From: UBA987 sp002292105
GTDB taxonomy: Bacteria; Bacteroidota; Bacteroidia; NS11-12g; UBA9320
Assembly: GCA_943846675.1 (NCBI GenBank)
Contig: OX044357.1
Location: 1,054,001 to 1,118,000, forward strand
DNA: 64,000 nt
Direction of reading: 5' to 3'
How positions within the stretch are numbered: the first letter of the stretch is position 1; every line of letters begins with the position of its first letter. This document shows, piece by piece, positions 17,644 through 26,252 of the stretch. The translations under genes and the position numbers were made by a program. Below the pieces are notes generated by a model. The model was not told the origin of the DNA. It ran no database searches and saw only the letters and a list, made by a program, of their open reading frames with translations.

Positions 17644-18021
17644 ATGGAAGCTTTAGCAAAATTAAATAACTGCCCTGTATCTCCTAGAAAGATGCGTTTG
17701 GTCGCTGACCAAATTAGAGGTAAGAAAGTGGAAGATGCTTTAAACATCCTTAAGTTTAACCAACGCCCTGTTTACGCAGAACGCATGGAAAAACTTTTAC
17801 TTTCTGCTATGTCTAATTGGAGAAATGCCAACGATGGTAATGGATCTGAAGAAGAATGTGTAGTTAAAGAAGTTTTTGTAAATCAAGGACGATCATTAAA
17901 AAGAATCAAGCCAGCTCCTCAAGGTAGAGCGCACAGAATCCGTAAAAGATCTAATCACATTACGGTCGTTGTGAGTGATAACATTGAAGCAGTAGTTGAA
18001 GAAAACGAAACGGAAGCATAA
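17644..18021 (+). CDS. rplV: 50S ribosomal protein L22
   Basis: 125 aa. L22 lines the exit tunnel opposite L4; its beta hairpin tip is seen near KRIKPAPQGRAHRIRKRSNH. The N-terminal SPRKMRLVADQIRGK motif is standard. The C terminus carries a short acidic tail (EENETEA). Confidence 0.97.
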   Translation: MEALAKLNNCPVSPRKMRLVADQIRGKKVEDALNILKFNQRPVYAERMEKLLLSAMSNWRNANDGNGSEEECVVKEVFVNQGRSLKRIKPAPQGRAHRIRKRSNHITVVVSDNIEAVVEENETEA

Positions 18022-18024
18022 ACA

Positions 18025-18750
18025 ATGGGACAAAAAGTAAATCCAATAGGTCTTCGATTAGGCATTGTACGGGGTTGGGAATCTAACTGGTACGGTGGCG
18101 ACACATTCGCTGAAAAATTAGCAGAAGACGATAAAATTAGAAGATACATCGCCGTTCGTATTCCTCGAGGTGGTATTTCTAAAGTGTTAATCGAAAGAAC
18201 ACTTAAAAGAATAATCATTACTGTACATACGGCTCGTCCAGGTATTGTAATTGGTAAAGGTGGTTCTGAGGTTGATAAAATTAAAGAAGAGATTAAGAAA
18301 CTAACAAAGAAGGATGTTCAGATTAACATCTTCGAAATCAAACGTCCTGAACTTGACGCAAGATTGGTTGGTTTGTCTGTCGCTCAACAAGTAGAAGGAA
18401 GAATCTCCTACAAAAGAGCAATAAAAATGAGTATTGCGAGCACAATGAGAATGGGTGCTCAAGGTATTAAAGTAGTTATTTCTGGCCGATTAAACGGTGC
18501 AGAGATGGCTCGTTCTGAGCAGTATAAACAAGGAAGAATTCCTTTGCATACTTTCAGAGCAGATGTTGATTATGCGTTGTCTGAAGCTCAGACGGTATAT
18601 GGTAAAATCGGTATCAAAGTGTGGATTTTTAAAGAAGAGGTTTACGCAAAAAGAGATTTATCGATTAACATGGGAATGGGAGAGAATAAGAAAACTGATC
18701 GTAAGAAAGGTGGAAACTCTGGCCCGAGAAGAAGAAACAATAAGCGATAA
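18025..18750 (+). CDS. rpsC: 30S ribosomal protein S3
   Basis: 241 aa. S3 forms part of the mRNA entry tunnel and has a KH domain, with IVIGKGGSEVDKIKEEI visible. It starts MGQKVNPIGLRLG. The C-terminal tail is basic and low in complexity. The next gene, rplP, is preceded by an unusually strong Shine-Dalgarno sequence. Confidence 0.98.
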   Translation: MGQKVNPIGLRLGIVRGWESNWYGGDTFAEKLAEDDKIRRYIAVRIPRGGISKVLIERTLKRIIITVHTARPGIVIGKGGSEVDKIKEEIKKLTKKDVQINIFEIKRPELDARLVGLSVAQQVEGRISYKRAIKMSIASTMRMGAQGIKVVISGRLNGAEMARSEQYKQGRIPLHTFRADVDYALSEAQTVYGKIGIKVWIFKEEVYAKRDLSINMGMGENKKTDRKKGGNSGPRRRNNKR

Positions 18751-18752
18751 TA

Positions 18753-18757
18753 GGAGG
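18753..18757 (+). promoter_or_regulatory. Strong Shine-Dalgarno sequence before rplP
   Basis: GGAGG lies 8 nt before the rplP ATG at 18766. Nearly every other gene in the operon has only an A-rich leader, as expected in Bacteroidota, where Shine-Dalgarno use is rare. That contrast makes this site notable. Confidence 0.6.
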
Positions 18758-18765
18758 ATTAAAAG

Positions 18766-19185
18766 ATGTTATTACCTAAGCGTACAAAATTTCGTAAAAA
18801 GCAGAAAGGCCGGATTAAAGGTCTTGCTTCTAGAGGACATAGAATTGAGTTCGGAGATTTCGGATTGAAAGGATTAGAACCTAGTTGGATTACAGGTCGA
18901 CAAATAGAAGCTGCCCGTATCGCATTGAACAGATACATGAAAAGGGAAGGAAAAGTTTGGATTCGTGTGTTTCCTGATAAGCCAGTAACCAAAAAACCAG
19001 CCGAAGTTCGGATGGGAAAAGGTAAGGGTTCTCCAGAATATTGGGTTGCCGTAGTTAAGCCTGGAACAATCTTGTTCGAAGTGTCAGGAGTTTCTGAAGA
19101 AGTAGCTCAAGAAGGCATGAGATTAGCAGCACAAAAACTGCCTATCAATACAAAATTTGTTGTGAAACCTGATTATACCGTATAA
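18766..19185 (+). CDS. rplP: 50S ribosomal protein L16
   Basis: 139 aa. L16 contacts the A-site tRNA region and is a late assembly protein. It starts MLLPKRTKFRKKQKGR and has the typical GKGKGSPEYWVAVVKPG segment. It is the one gene of the operon with a canonical GGAGG ribosome-binding site. Confidence 0.98.
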   Translation: MLLPKRTKFRKKQKGRIKGLASRGHRIEFGDFGLKGLEPSWITGRQIEAARIALNRYMKREGKVWIRVFPDKPVTKKPAEVRMGKGKGSPEYWVAVVKPGTILFEVSGVSEEVAQEGMRLAAQKLPINTKFVVKPDYTV

Positions 19186-19186
19186 G

Positions 19187-19393
19187 ATGACTTACGAGGA
19201 TATTAAACAAATGAATAACAAAGAGCTTCATGCAACGTTGCGTGAAGAGCGAAAACAACTTCAAAAAATGAAGTTTAACCATGCGGTTTCGCCGATTGAA
19301 AATCCTACTAAAATTACAGTTAGTAGAAAAACAGTTGCTCGTTTATTAACGGAAATTAATGCGCGAAGTAGCGCTGCTACAAAAGCTGAATAA
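19187..19393 (+). CDS. rpmC: 50S ribosomal protein L29
   Basis: 68 aa, two-helix protein at the tunnel exit next to L23. The pattern NKELHATLREERKQLQKMKF and the C-terminal RKTVARLLTEIN are typical of L29. It starts one base after the rplP stop. Confidence 0.95.
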   Translation: MTYEDIKQMNNKELHATLREERKQLQKMKFNHAVSPIENPTKITVSRKTVARLLTEINARSSAATKAE

Positions 19394-19404
19394 TAGTTTC
19401 AAAA

Positions 19405-19659
19405 ATGGAAAGAAACGCGAGAAAAGAAATTACAGGTGTTGTTGTAAGTAACCGTATGGATAAATCCATTACAGTTTCTGTAGAACGTAAAGTAAAACAC
19501 CCTAAATACGGAAAGTTCGTAAAAGCTACTTCTAAGTTTGCCGCGCACGACGAGAAAAATGAATGTACGATTAACGATATCGTTAAAATCATGGAAACTC
19601 GCCCGTTGAGCAAAAATAAGAGATGGCGTTTAGTGGAAATAGTAGAAAAGGCGAAGTAA
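19405..19659 (+). CDS. rpsQ: 30S ribosomal protein S17
   Basis: 84 aa, a primary 16S-binding OB-fold protein. The segment GVVVSNRMDKSITVSVERK and the later ETRPLSKNKRWRLVEI are family signatures. rplN follows after 1 bp. Confidence 0.97.
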   Translation: MERNARKEITGVVVSNRMDKSITVSVERKVKHPKYGKFVKATSKFAAHDEKNECTINDIVKIMETRPLSKNKRWRLVEIVEKAK

Positions 19660-19660
19660 G

Positions 19661-20029
19661 ATGATACAACAAGAGTCAAGATTAAAAGTAGCGGATAACA
19701 GTGGTGCCAAAGAGGTACTTTGTATTCGTGTGTTAGGAGGAACTGGTAAGCGATATGCACGCGTTGGTGACAAAATTGTTGTAACCGTGAAATCTGCCAT
19801 CCCTTCTGGAGGAATCAAGAAAGGAGCTGTATCTAGAGCAGTTGTTGTTCGGACAACAAAGGAAATCAGAAGAACTGATGGATCGTATATAAAATTTGAC
19901 GACAACTCATGTGTGTTGTTGAATCCACAAAACGAACCACGTGCGACTCGGATTTTCGGACCTGTTGCTAGAGAACTGAGAGACAATCAATTTATGAAAA
20001 TCGTGTCTTTGGCACCTGAAGTTTTATAA
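19661..20029 (+). CDS. rplN: 50S ribosomal protein L14
   Basis: 122 aa, exactly the usual length. L14 lies at the subunit interface and forms inter-subunit bridges; it is also the docking site for the silencing factor RsfS. It starts MIQQESRLKVADNSGAKEV and contains the typical GPVARELR near the C terminus. Confidence 0.98.
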   Translation: MIQQESRLKVADNSGAKEVLCIRVLGGTGKRYARVGDKIVVTVKSAIPSGGIKKGAVSRAVVVRTTKEIRRTDGSYIKFDDNSCVLLNPQNEPRATRIFGPVARELRDNQFMKIVSLAPEVL

Positions 20030-20031
20030 GA

Positions 20032-20364
20032 ATGGAAAATAGATTAAGAACAACGCCAAAGGCGCACGTAAGAAAAGGAGATACTGTTAAGGTACTTTCT
20101 GGTAAAGACCGTGCTAAAACTGGTGAAATCGTTGCAGTTTACCCAAAGGATAGAACAGCTATCGTGAAAGGCGTAAATATGGTGACGAAACACAGAAAGC
20201 CAGATGCGGACAATCCAAATGGTTCTATCGTAAAGTTAGAATCACCAATACGGATTGATAAGTTAATGTTAGTAGTTAATGGGGAAGCAACTCGAATCGG
20301 AAGAAAAAGAAACGACGACGGAAAACTTCAACGATATTCAAAGAAAACAGGAGAGTTTATATAA
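20032..20364 (+). CDS. rplX: 50S ribosomal protein L24
   Basis: 110 aa. An assembly initiator with a KOW motif, seen as VRKGDTVKVLSGKDRAKTG. The C-terminal half (SPIRIDKLMLV and KTGEFI) matches the family. Its stop overlaps the rplE start by one base. Confidence 0.97.
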   Translation: MENRLRTTPKAHVRKGDTVKVLSGKDRAKTGEIVAVYPKDRTAIVKGVNMVTKHRKPDADNPNGSIVKLESPIRIDKLMLVVNGEATRIGRKRNDDGKLQRYSKKTGEFI

Positions 20365-20918
20365 TGTATAGCCCTAGTTTAAAAACAAAGTACAAGGAAA
20401 ACGTGATTCCAACACTGAAAGAAAAATTCGGTTGGACAAACGTTATGCAAGTACCAAAGCTTCAAAAAATTTGCCTAAACCAAGGTGTTGGGCGTGGAGT
20501 AGCAGACAAAAAACTTGTCGATACAGCAGTGCAAGAAATGTCAATTATTGCTGGGCAACAGGCCGTGCCGACTATTTCGCGTAAAGCGATCTCTAACTTT
20601 AAGTTAAGAGAAGATATGCCGATCGGTTGTAAAGTAACCTTACGTGGTGACAATATGTATGAGTTTTTAGAAAGACTTGTAGCAATCTCATTACCACGTG
20701 TACGTGACTTTCAAGGCGTAAGTGATAAAGGTTTTGATGGTAGAGGAAATTACACTATGGGTGTAACTGAGCAAATCATCTTTCCAGAAATCGACATCGA
20801 TAAAGTGAACACCATCAATGGTATGGATATCACATTTGTGACAACAGCACAAAATGATGTTGAGTGCTTAGAGCTATTAAAAGAATTAGGAATCCCATTT
20901 AAAAACCAGAACAAATAG
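20364..20918 (+). CDS. rplE: 50S ribosomal protein L5
   Basis: 184 aa. L5 binds 5S rRNA and contacts the P-site tRNA and S13. Signature segments: KICLNQGVG, RKAISNFKLREDMPIGCKVTLRG, and GRGNYTMGVTEQIIFPEI. Coupled to rplX (TAATG). Confidence 0.98.
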   Translation: MYSPSLKTKYKENVIPTLKEKFGWTNVMQVPKLQKICLNQGVGRGVADKKLVDTAVQEMSIIAGQQAVPTISRKAISNFKLREDMPIGCKVTLRGDNMYEFLERLVAISLPRVRDFQGVSDKGFDGRGNYTMGVTEQIIFPEIDIDKVNTINGMDITFVTTAQNDVECLELLKELGIPFKNQNK

Positions 20919-20919
20919 T

Positions 20920-21189
20920 ATGGCTAAAGAATCAATGAAAGCGAGACAACGCAAGCGTGAAAAAATGGTTGCACGTTATGCCGCTAAAAGAGAAAAGTTA
21001 AAAGCAGCTGGTGATTACGACGCCTTGCAAAGAATACCAAGAAATGCATCTCCTGTAAGATTAAGAAACAGATGTAGTATTACTGGTAAGCCAAGAGGAT
21101 ATATCAGAGACTTCGGTCTATGCAGAAATATGTTCCGTCAAATGGCGAGTGATGGGAAAATTCCTGGTGTAACAAAAGCAAGCTGGTAG
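20920..21189 (+). CDS. rpsN: 30S ribosomal protein S14, zinc-independent form
   Basis: 89 aa, the long form that lacks the CxxC pairs of the short zinc-binding S14. The conserved C-terminal part RNRCSITGKPRGYIRDFGLCRN is intact. It starts one base after the rplE stop. Confidence 0.97.
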   Translation: MAKESMKARQRKREKMVARYAAKREKLKAAGDYDALQRIPRNASPVRLRNRCSITGKPRGYIRDFGLCRNMFRQMASDGKIPGVTKASW

Positions 21190-21205
21190 TTTTAAAGAGA
21201 TTATT

Positions 21206-21604
21206 ATGAATACTGATCCAATAGCAGATTATTTAACAAGGTTGCGTAACGCAATTAAGGCGAACCACAGAATTGTGGAAATCCCTGCGTCTAACCTTAA
21301 AAAGGATATCACTAAGGTACTCTTTGACAAGGGATATATCTTAAACTTCAAGTTTGAAGATAATGGTCCTCAAGGAGTTATCAAGGTGGCTTTGAAATAC
21401 CATCCTTTAACTAAAATCCCAGCAATTAGAGAGCTAAAAAGAATTAGCAAGCCTGGTTTAAGACAATACCGCGATTCTAAAAACTTACCACGTGTAATTA
21501 ACGGATTAGGTATTGCTATTATGTCAACGTCTAAGGGCGTAATGACCGATAAAGAAGCAAGAAAAGAAAACGTAGGTGGCGAAGTACTTTGCTACGTATC
21601 ATAA
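21206..21604 (+). CDS. rpsH: 30S ribosomal protein S8
   Basis: 132 aa. S8 binds the central domain of 16S rRNA. It starts MNTDPIADYLTRLRNA and ends with the typical STSKGVMTDKEARKENVGGEVLCYVS. In some bacteria it represses the spc operon; no such site can be assigned here. Confidence 0.98.
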   Translation: MNTDPIADYLTRLRNAIKANHRIVEIPASNLKKDITKVLFDKGYILNFKFEDNGPQGVIKVALKYHPLTKIPAIRELKRISKPGLRQYRDSKNLPRVINGLGIAIMSTSKGVMTDKEARKENVGGEVLCYVS

Positions 21605-21616
21605 AGAAACAAAACG

Positions 21617-22168
21617 ATGTCTAGAATAGGAAATAATCCAATTTCGATCCCAGGTGGAGTAGAAATTAAGTTTGATAACGGCGTAGTTTCTGTAAAGGGA
21701 CCTAAAGGTGAATTGTCACAAAATATTGATAGCAGCATTGGTGTTGATATTGATGGAGACACTTTAACTGTAACGCGTTCCACTGAAGAAAAACAACACA
21801 AAGCAAACCATGGTTTGTACCGATCACTAATCAATAACATGGTTAAGGGTGTAACTGATGGGTATAAAACGCAACAAGAGTTGGTTGGTGTTGGTTACAA
21901 AGCAGATGTTAAGGGTCAAATATTGGAGATGAACCTCGGTTTCTCTCACAATATCTATGTGCAGATTCCTGCAGAAATTAAAATTACTGCAGAAACTGTT
22001 AAAGGTAAGAACCCAATTGTAACTATGGAAAGTCACGACAAGCAATTGATTGGTCAAGTGGCTGCGAAAATTCGTTCATTAAGAAAGCCTGAGCCGTTTA
22101 AGGGTAAAGGAGTTCGATTTGTTGGAGAACACATTAGAAGAAAAGCTGGTAAGTCAGCTGCTAAGTAA
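21617..22168 (+). CDS. rplF: 50S ribosomal protein L6
   Basis: 183 aa. L6 lies near the sarcin-ricin loop. It starts MSRIGNNPISIPGGVEI, has the two tandem beta-alpha domains, and ends with the typical EPFKGKGVRFVGEHIRRKAGKS. Confidence 0.98.
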   Translation: MSRIGNNPISIPGGVEIKFDNGVVSVKGPKGELSQNIDSSIGVDIDGDTLTVTRSTEEKQHKANHGLYRSLINNMVKGVTDGYKTQQELVGVGYKADVKGQILEMNLGFSHNIYVQIPAEIKITAETVKGKNPIVTMESHDKQLIGQVAAKIRSLRKPEPFKGKGVRFVGEHIRRKAGKSAAK

Positions 22169-22180
22169 ACGTATTTAATT

Positions 22181-22531
22181 ATGTCGACTGTAAAGAATAA
22201 AAAGAGATTAAAGGTAAAAAGAAGAATCCGTAAAAATGTTTTCGGAACAGCTTCTAAACCTAGGTTGTCTGTTTTTCGAAGCAACAAGCAGATCTATGGT
22301 CAGCTTATTGATGATGAAAATCAGCGCACAATAATGGCATTCTCATCTGCTAAAGCGGGAGAAATTGCGGGTAACAAAGTTGCACAAGCTTACGAAGTAG
22401 GAAAGCAACTTGGAGCTCAAGCAGTGAGCAACGGTGTTGAAGAAGTAGTTTTTGATCGAAACGGTTATATCTACCATGGTAGAGTTAAAAGTTTTGGTGA
22501 TGGCGCACGTGAAGGAGGATTAAAATTTTAA
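22181..22531 (+). CDS. rplR: 50S ribosomal protein L18
   Basis: 116 aa. L18 binds 5S rRNA together with L5. The pattern PRLSVFRSNKQIYGQLIDD and the C-terminal FDRNGYIYHGRVKSFGDGAREGGL are diagnostic. Confidence 0.97.
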   Translation: MSTVKNKKRLKVKRRIRKNVFGTASKPRLSVFRSNKQIYGQLIDDENQRTIMAFSSAKAGEIAGNKVAQAYEVGKQLGAQAVSNGVEEVVFDRNGYIYHGRVKSFGDGAREGGLKF

Positions 22532-22537
22532 GAGATT

Positions 22538-23056
22538 ATGGCAACGCAAACATTAAAAAGAATCAAAACCACTGATTTAGAACTTAAGGATACTGTTGTA
22601 GGTATTCAGCGAGTAGCTAAAGTAACTAAAGGTGGTCGTACTTTTAGCTTCACTGCAATTGTTGTAGTAGGAGATGGAAATGGTATCGTAGGTCATGGTC
22701 TTGGAAAAGCAAGTGAAGTAATTGATGCAATTCAAAAAGGTATTGAAGACGCAAAGAAAAACTTGATTAAGGTTCCTGTAATTAATGGAACTGTCCCTCA
22801 CGAACAATACGGAAAATATAGCGGTGGTAAGGTCTTTATTAAGCCTGCTTCTCACGGTACTGGTGTAATTGCTGGTGGTGCGATGCGTGCAGTATTAGAA
22901 TCAGCTGGTGTACATGATGTATTGGCTAAATCTAAAGGATCTTCTAACCCACACAACGTTGTTAAAGCGACAATTGATGCTTTAGCAAAATTGAGAGACC
23001 CTTACACAGTTGCAGAGCAACGAGGTGTTTCGTTGAAAAAAGTATTTAACGGTTAA
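22538..23056 (+). CDS. rpsE: 30S ribosomal protein S5
   Basis: 172 aa. S5 contributes to decoding fidelity and to the mRNA entry helicase site. The double-stranded-RNA-binding fold motif GGRTFSFTAIVVVGDGNG and the downstream GVIAGGAMRAVLESAGVHDV are present. Confidence 0.98.
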   Translation: MATQTLKRIKTTDLELKDTVVGIQRVAKVTKGGRTFSFTAIVVVGDGNGIVGHGLGKASEVIDAIQKGIEDAKKNLIKVPVINGTVPHEQYGKYSGGKVFIKPASHGTGVIAGGAMRAVLESAGVHDVLAKSKGSSNPHNVVKATIDALAKLRDPYTVAEQRGVSLKKVFNG

Positions 23057-23066
23057 TATCAGTACA

Positions 23067-23243
23067 ATGGGAAAGATTAAGGTAACGAAAGTTAGAAGTA
23101 CGATAAAAAGACCTGCGGATCAAAAGCGCACAATGGAAGCGCTTGGTTTGAGAAAAATGAATCAATCCAATGAATTGAATGATTCTCCTCAGATCCGTGG
23201 AATGATAAGAAAAGTAAGTCACTTGATAAAAGTAGAAGAATAA
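23067..23243 (+). CDS. rpmD: 50S ribosomal protein L30
   Basis: 58 aa, short but complete. It starts MGKIKVTKVRSTIKRPADQK, followed by the usual LGLRKMNQS and IRGMIRKVSHLIKVEE segments. The ATG is at 23067 and the TAA at 23241-23243. It lies exactly where L30 is expected, between rpsE and rplO, one base before rplO. Confidence 0.95.
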   Translation: MGKIKVTKVRSTIKRPADQKRTMEALGLRKMNQSNELNDSPQIRGMIRKVSHLIKVEE

Positions 23244-23244
23244 G

Positions 23245-23691
23245 ATGGATTTAAGTAGCTTAAAACCGGCCGAAGGGTCGGTAAAAAAGAGAAAACGTAT
23301 TGGTCGTGGTCAGGGTTCTGGCAGAGGTGGAACTTCTACAAAAGGACACAAAGGAGCACAATCAAGAACAGGATATAGCAGAAAGGCTGGTTTCGAAGGA
23401 GGTCAGATGCCAATCCAACGTCGTTTGCCTAAACGTGGTTTTAAAAACCGCAACAGGGTAGCTTATACAGCATTGAACTTGAGTAAAATAGAAGAGTTAG
23501 TAGCTAAATACAACTTCAAAGAAATTACTCCAGAATTGCTTCAAGAGGCTAACTTAATAGGTAAAACTGAAAGAATTAAAGTATTGGCCCGTGGAGAAAT
23601 CAAATCGGGATTAACTGTTAAAGCACACGCATTTTCAGATAAAGCTAAAGAAGCTATCGAAAAAGCAGGTGGTAACGTTGAAACCGTTTAG
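23245..23691 (+). CDS. rplO: 50S ribosomal protein L15
   Basis: 148 aa. The glycine-rich N-terminal tail (GRGQGSGRGGTSTKGHKGAQ) that threads into 23S rRNA is present, followed by the globular C-terminal domain. It directly precedes secY, as in most spc clusters. Confidence 0.98.
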   Translation: MDLSSLKPAEGSVKKRKRIGRGQGSGRGGTSTKGHKGAQSRTGYSRKAGFEGGQMPIQRRLPKRGFKNRNRVAYTALNLSKIEELVAKYNFKEITPELLQEANLIGKTERIKVLARGEIKSGLTVKAHAFSDKAKEAIEKAGGNVETV

Positions 23692-23696
23692 AATCA

Positions 23697-25052
23697 ATGA
23701 AGAAGTTAATAGAAACGATTAAGAATATTTTCAGCATAGAAGAGCTGAGATCGCGTATTTTCAATACGCTTATTTTGTTGGCTGTATTTAGAGTAGGTAC
23801 TTTTATCCGTATTCCGGGTATTGATAAAGTATTGCTAGATGAAATCAACAAAGGGAACCCTGCAAAAGGGTTAATGGGGCTTATTGATACTTTCGCTGGT
23901 GGAGCATTTGAACGTGCTTCTGTCTTTGCGTTAGGTATTATGCCTTATATCTCTGCTTCGATTGTAATTCAATTATTGACTGTTGCAGTTCCTTCCTTCC
24001 AAAAAATGTCGAAAGAAGGGGAAGACGGTCGTCAACGTATGAATCAAATTACGCGTTGGTTAACGATTGCTATTACCGCTGTTCAAGCGATTAGTTTCAT
24101 TATTAGCTTCCAATCAGATCCAAATAAGAGCACAACTATATTGATGAGTAACTCATTTATGTTTATGGTTACTTCTGTAGTTGTTCTTGTTGCTGGTACC
24201 ATGTTTACCATGTGGATTGGAGAACGTATTACTGATAGAGGATTAGGAAACGGTATTTCTTTAATCATCATGGTTGGTATCATATCTAAATTACCGCACT
24301 CATTATTGGCTGAATTTGCTAACAAAATGAGTAACAATGGTGGTCCAATCATCTTTATCTTAGAAATCGTTTTCTGGCTGCTGGTTATACTCTCAGTTAT
24401 ATTACTTGTTCAAGGTACGAGAAGAATCCCAGTACAATATGCAAAACGAATTGTAGGAAATCGTCAATTTGGTGGTGTGCGTCAGTACCTGCCATTAAAG
24501 GTGAATGCTGCAGGTGTAATGCCAATTATCTTTGCTCAAGCATTGATGTTTATTCCAAGTAGTGTTGCTGGTTTCTTCCAAGATAGTGACGGTTTGAGAA
24601 ACTTCTTCTCAGGATTTGTTGACTTTACGTCGTTTACATACAACATTGTTTTCTTCTTTATGATTGTGTTGTTTACTTATTTCTATACAGCAATCACTGT
24701 TAATCCAAATCAGATAGCAGATGATCTAAAAAGAAATGGTGGATTTATTCCAGGTGTTAAACCTGGTAGAGCAACGGCAAATTTTGTTGATGCTGTGATG
24801 TCGAGAATTACATTGCCAGGAGCAATCTTCCTTGGTTTTGTTTCGATCTTCCCGGCCTTTGCAATCATCTTTGGCGTAAACAATCAGTTCGCACAATTTT
24901 ATGGTGGAACATCGCTACTAATTATGGTGGGTGTTGTACTTGATACGTTGCAGCAAGTAGAGTCTCACTTGTTAATGAGACACTATGATGGCTTGATGAA
25001 AACAGGTAGAATTAAAGGTCGTTCTTCTACTGGAGGAGCAATAGCAGGTTAG
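23697..25052 (+). CDS. secY: Protein translocase subunit SecY
   Basis: 451 aa with about ten transmembrane segments. SecY is the channel of the Sec translocon. Conserved parts include the plug-side loop FAGGAFERASVFALGIMPYISASI and the cytoplasmic loop regions RRIPVQYAKR and TAITVNPNQIADDLKRNGGF. Neither adk nor map follows it; instead a new promoter leads into infA. Confidence 0.98.
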   Translation: MKKLIETIKNIFSIEELRSRIFNTLILLAVFRVGTFIRIPGIDKVLLDEINKGNPAKGLMGLIDTFAGGAFERASVFALGIMPYISASIVIQLLTVAVPSFQKMSKEGEDGRQRMNQITRWLTIAITAVQAISFIISFQSDPNKSTTILMSNSFMFMVTSVVVLVAGTMFTMWIGERITDRGLGNGISLIIMVGIISKLPHSLLAEFANKMSNNGGPIIFILEIVFWLLVILSVILLVQGTRRIPVQYAKRIVGNRQFGGVRQYLPLKVNAAGVMPIIFAQALMFIPSSVAGFFQDSDGLRNFFSGFVDFTSFTYNIVFFFMIVLFTYFYTAITVNPNQIADDLKRNGGFIPGVKPGRATANFVDAVMSRITLPGAIFLGFVSIFPAFAIIFGVNNQFAQFYGGTSLLIMVGVVLDTLQQVESHLLMRHYDGLMKTGRIKGRSSTGGAIAG

Positions 25053-25054
25053 AG

Positions 25055-25085
25055 TTGAAAATGAATTTTTTATTTGCTACTTTTG
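25055..25085 (+). promoter_or_regulatory. Internal promoter before infA
   Basis: TTG at 25055-25057, a 20-bp spacer, and a perfect TACTTTTG at 25078-25085 lie in the 50-bp gap between secY and infA. The infA ATG follows 17 nt later. This would let infA-rplQ be transcribed independently of the long upstream operon. Confidence 0.75.
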
Positions 25086-25102
25086 CAGCCCTTAAATAGT
25101 AG

Positions 25103-25321
25103 ATGGCAAAACAAGAACCAATAAAGCAAGACGGAGTGATAACAGAAGCGTTATCAAATGCCCGTTTTAGAGTTGAATTAGAAAATGGACACGTAATACT
25201 GGCCACAATATCTGGGAAAATGCGGATGCACTACATCCGAATCCTTCCTGGAGATAAAGTTCAAGTGGAGATGACTCCATACGACTTAACACGCGGACGT
25301 ATTACTTACCGATATAAATAA
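25103..25321 (+). CDS. infA: Translation initiation factor IF-1
   Basis: 72 aa, OB fold. It binds the 30S A site during initiation. The segments ITEALSNARFRVELENGH and GKMRMHYIRILPGDKVQVEM, then RGRITYRYK, are standard. It has its own promoter in the gap after secY. Confidence 0.98.
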   Translation: MAKQEPIKQDGVITEALSNARFRVELENGHVILATISGKMRMHYIRILPGDKVQVEMTPYDLTRGRITYRYK

Positions 25322-25326
25322 AAATT

Positions 25327-25443
25327 ATGAAAGTTACAGCAGCCGTAAAAAAGCGCAGTGTTGATTGCAAAATTGTTAAACGAAACGGTAAGGTTTACGT
25401 GATTAACAAGAAGAACCCAAGATTTAAACAAAGACAAGGTTAA
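25327..25443 (+). CDS. rpmJ: 50S ribosomal protein L36
   Basis: 38 aa, complete: it starts MKVTAAVKKRSVDCKIVKR and ends NKKNPRFKQRQG. ATG at 25327, TAA at 25441-25443. Of the four zinc ligands of classical L36, only the cysteine at position 14 remains, so this is the zinc-independent form. It sits between infA and rpsM, as usual. Confidence 0.95.
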   Translation: MKVTAAVKKRSVDCKIVKRNGKVYVINKKNPRFKQRQG

Positions 25444-25453
25444 TATTTAAGTA

Positions 25454-25828
25454 ATGGCAAGGATTTCAGGTGTTGATTTACCTAAAAATAAAAGAGGCGT
25501 TATAGGGTTAACGTACATTTACGGGATTGGGCTTACTACTGCTCAAAACATTCTTACGAAAGGAAATATTTCTTGGGATAAGAAAGTAAACGAGTGGAAT
25601 GACGACGATATCGCGTCAATTCGTGAGACTATTTCTCAAATGACCGTTGAAGGGGAATTGAGATCTCAAACACAAATGAACATCAAACGTATGATGGACA
25701 TAGGTTGTTATAGAGGATTAAGACATAGAAAGGGATTGCCTTTAAGAGGGCAACGAACTAAAAACAATAGTCGAACTCGTAAGGGTAAACGTAAGACTGT
25801 TGCAGGTAAGAAAAAGGCCGTTAAGTAA
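25454..25828 (+). CDS. rpsM: 30S ribosomal protein S13
   Basis: 124 aa. S13 contacts the P-site tRNA and L5 (intersubunit bridge). It starts MARISGVDLPKNKRGVIGL and has the C-terminal RHRKGLPLRGQRTKNNSRTR. Confidence 0.98.
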   Translation: MARISGVDLPKNKRGVIGLTYIYGIGLTTAQNILTKGNISWDKKVNEWNDDDIASIRETISQMTVEGELRSQTQMNIKRMMDIGCYRGLRHRKGLPLRGQRTKNNSRTRKGKRKTVAGKKKAVK

Positions 25829-25841
25829 TAAATATTGAGTT

Positions 25842-26231
25842 ATGGCAACTGGTAAAAAGGTAACGAAGAAAAGAAAAGTTAATGTTGAGTCCACTGGACA
25901 AGTACACATTAAGGCAAGTTTTAACAACTTGTTAATATCTATCACAAACAACCAAGGACAAGTTATTTCTTGGTCAAGTGCTGGGAAAATGGGATTCCGT
26001 GGTTCCAAGAAAAATACACCTTACGCAGGTCAAACAGCTTGTTTGGATTGTGCTAAGGTTGCAGCTGATGCTGGTTTAAGAAAGGTTGACGTGTTTGTTA
26101 AAGGTCCTGGTGCAGGTAGAGAGTCTGCAATCAGATCATTACAAACGGTTGGTATTGAAGTAACTTCTATTACAGATGTTACCCCATTGCCACACAACGG
26201 ATGTCGTCCACCAAAGAGAAGAAGAGTTTAA
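25842..26231 (+). CDS. rpsK: 30S ribosomal protein S11
   Basis: 129 aa, platform protein. The segments GQVHIKASFNNLLISITN and GPGAGRESAIRSLQTVGIEV, with the C-terminal PHNGCRPPKRRRV, are diagnostic. Confidence 0.98.
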   Translation: MATGKKVTKKRKVNVESTGQVHIKASFNNLLISITNNQGQVISWSSAGKMGFRGSKKNTPYAGQTACLDCAKVAADAGLRKVDVFVKGPGAGRESAIRSLQTVGIEVTSITDVTPLPHNGCRPPKRRRV

Positions 26232-26252
26232 TACATTTAGAAGTAAAGATAA

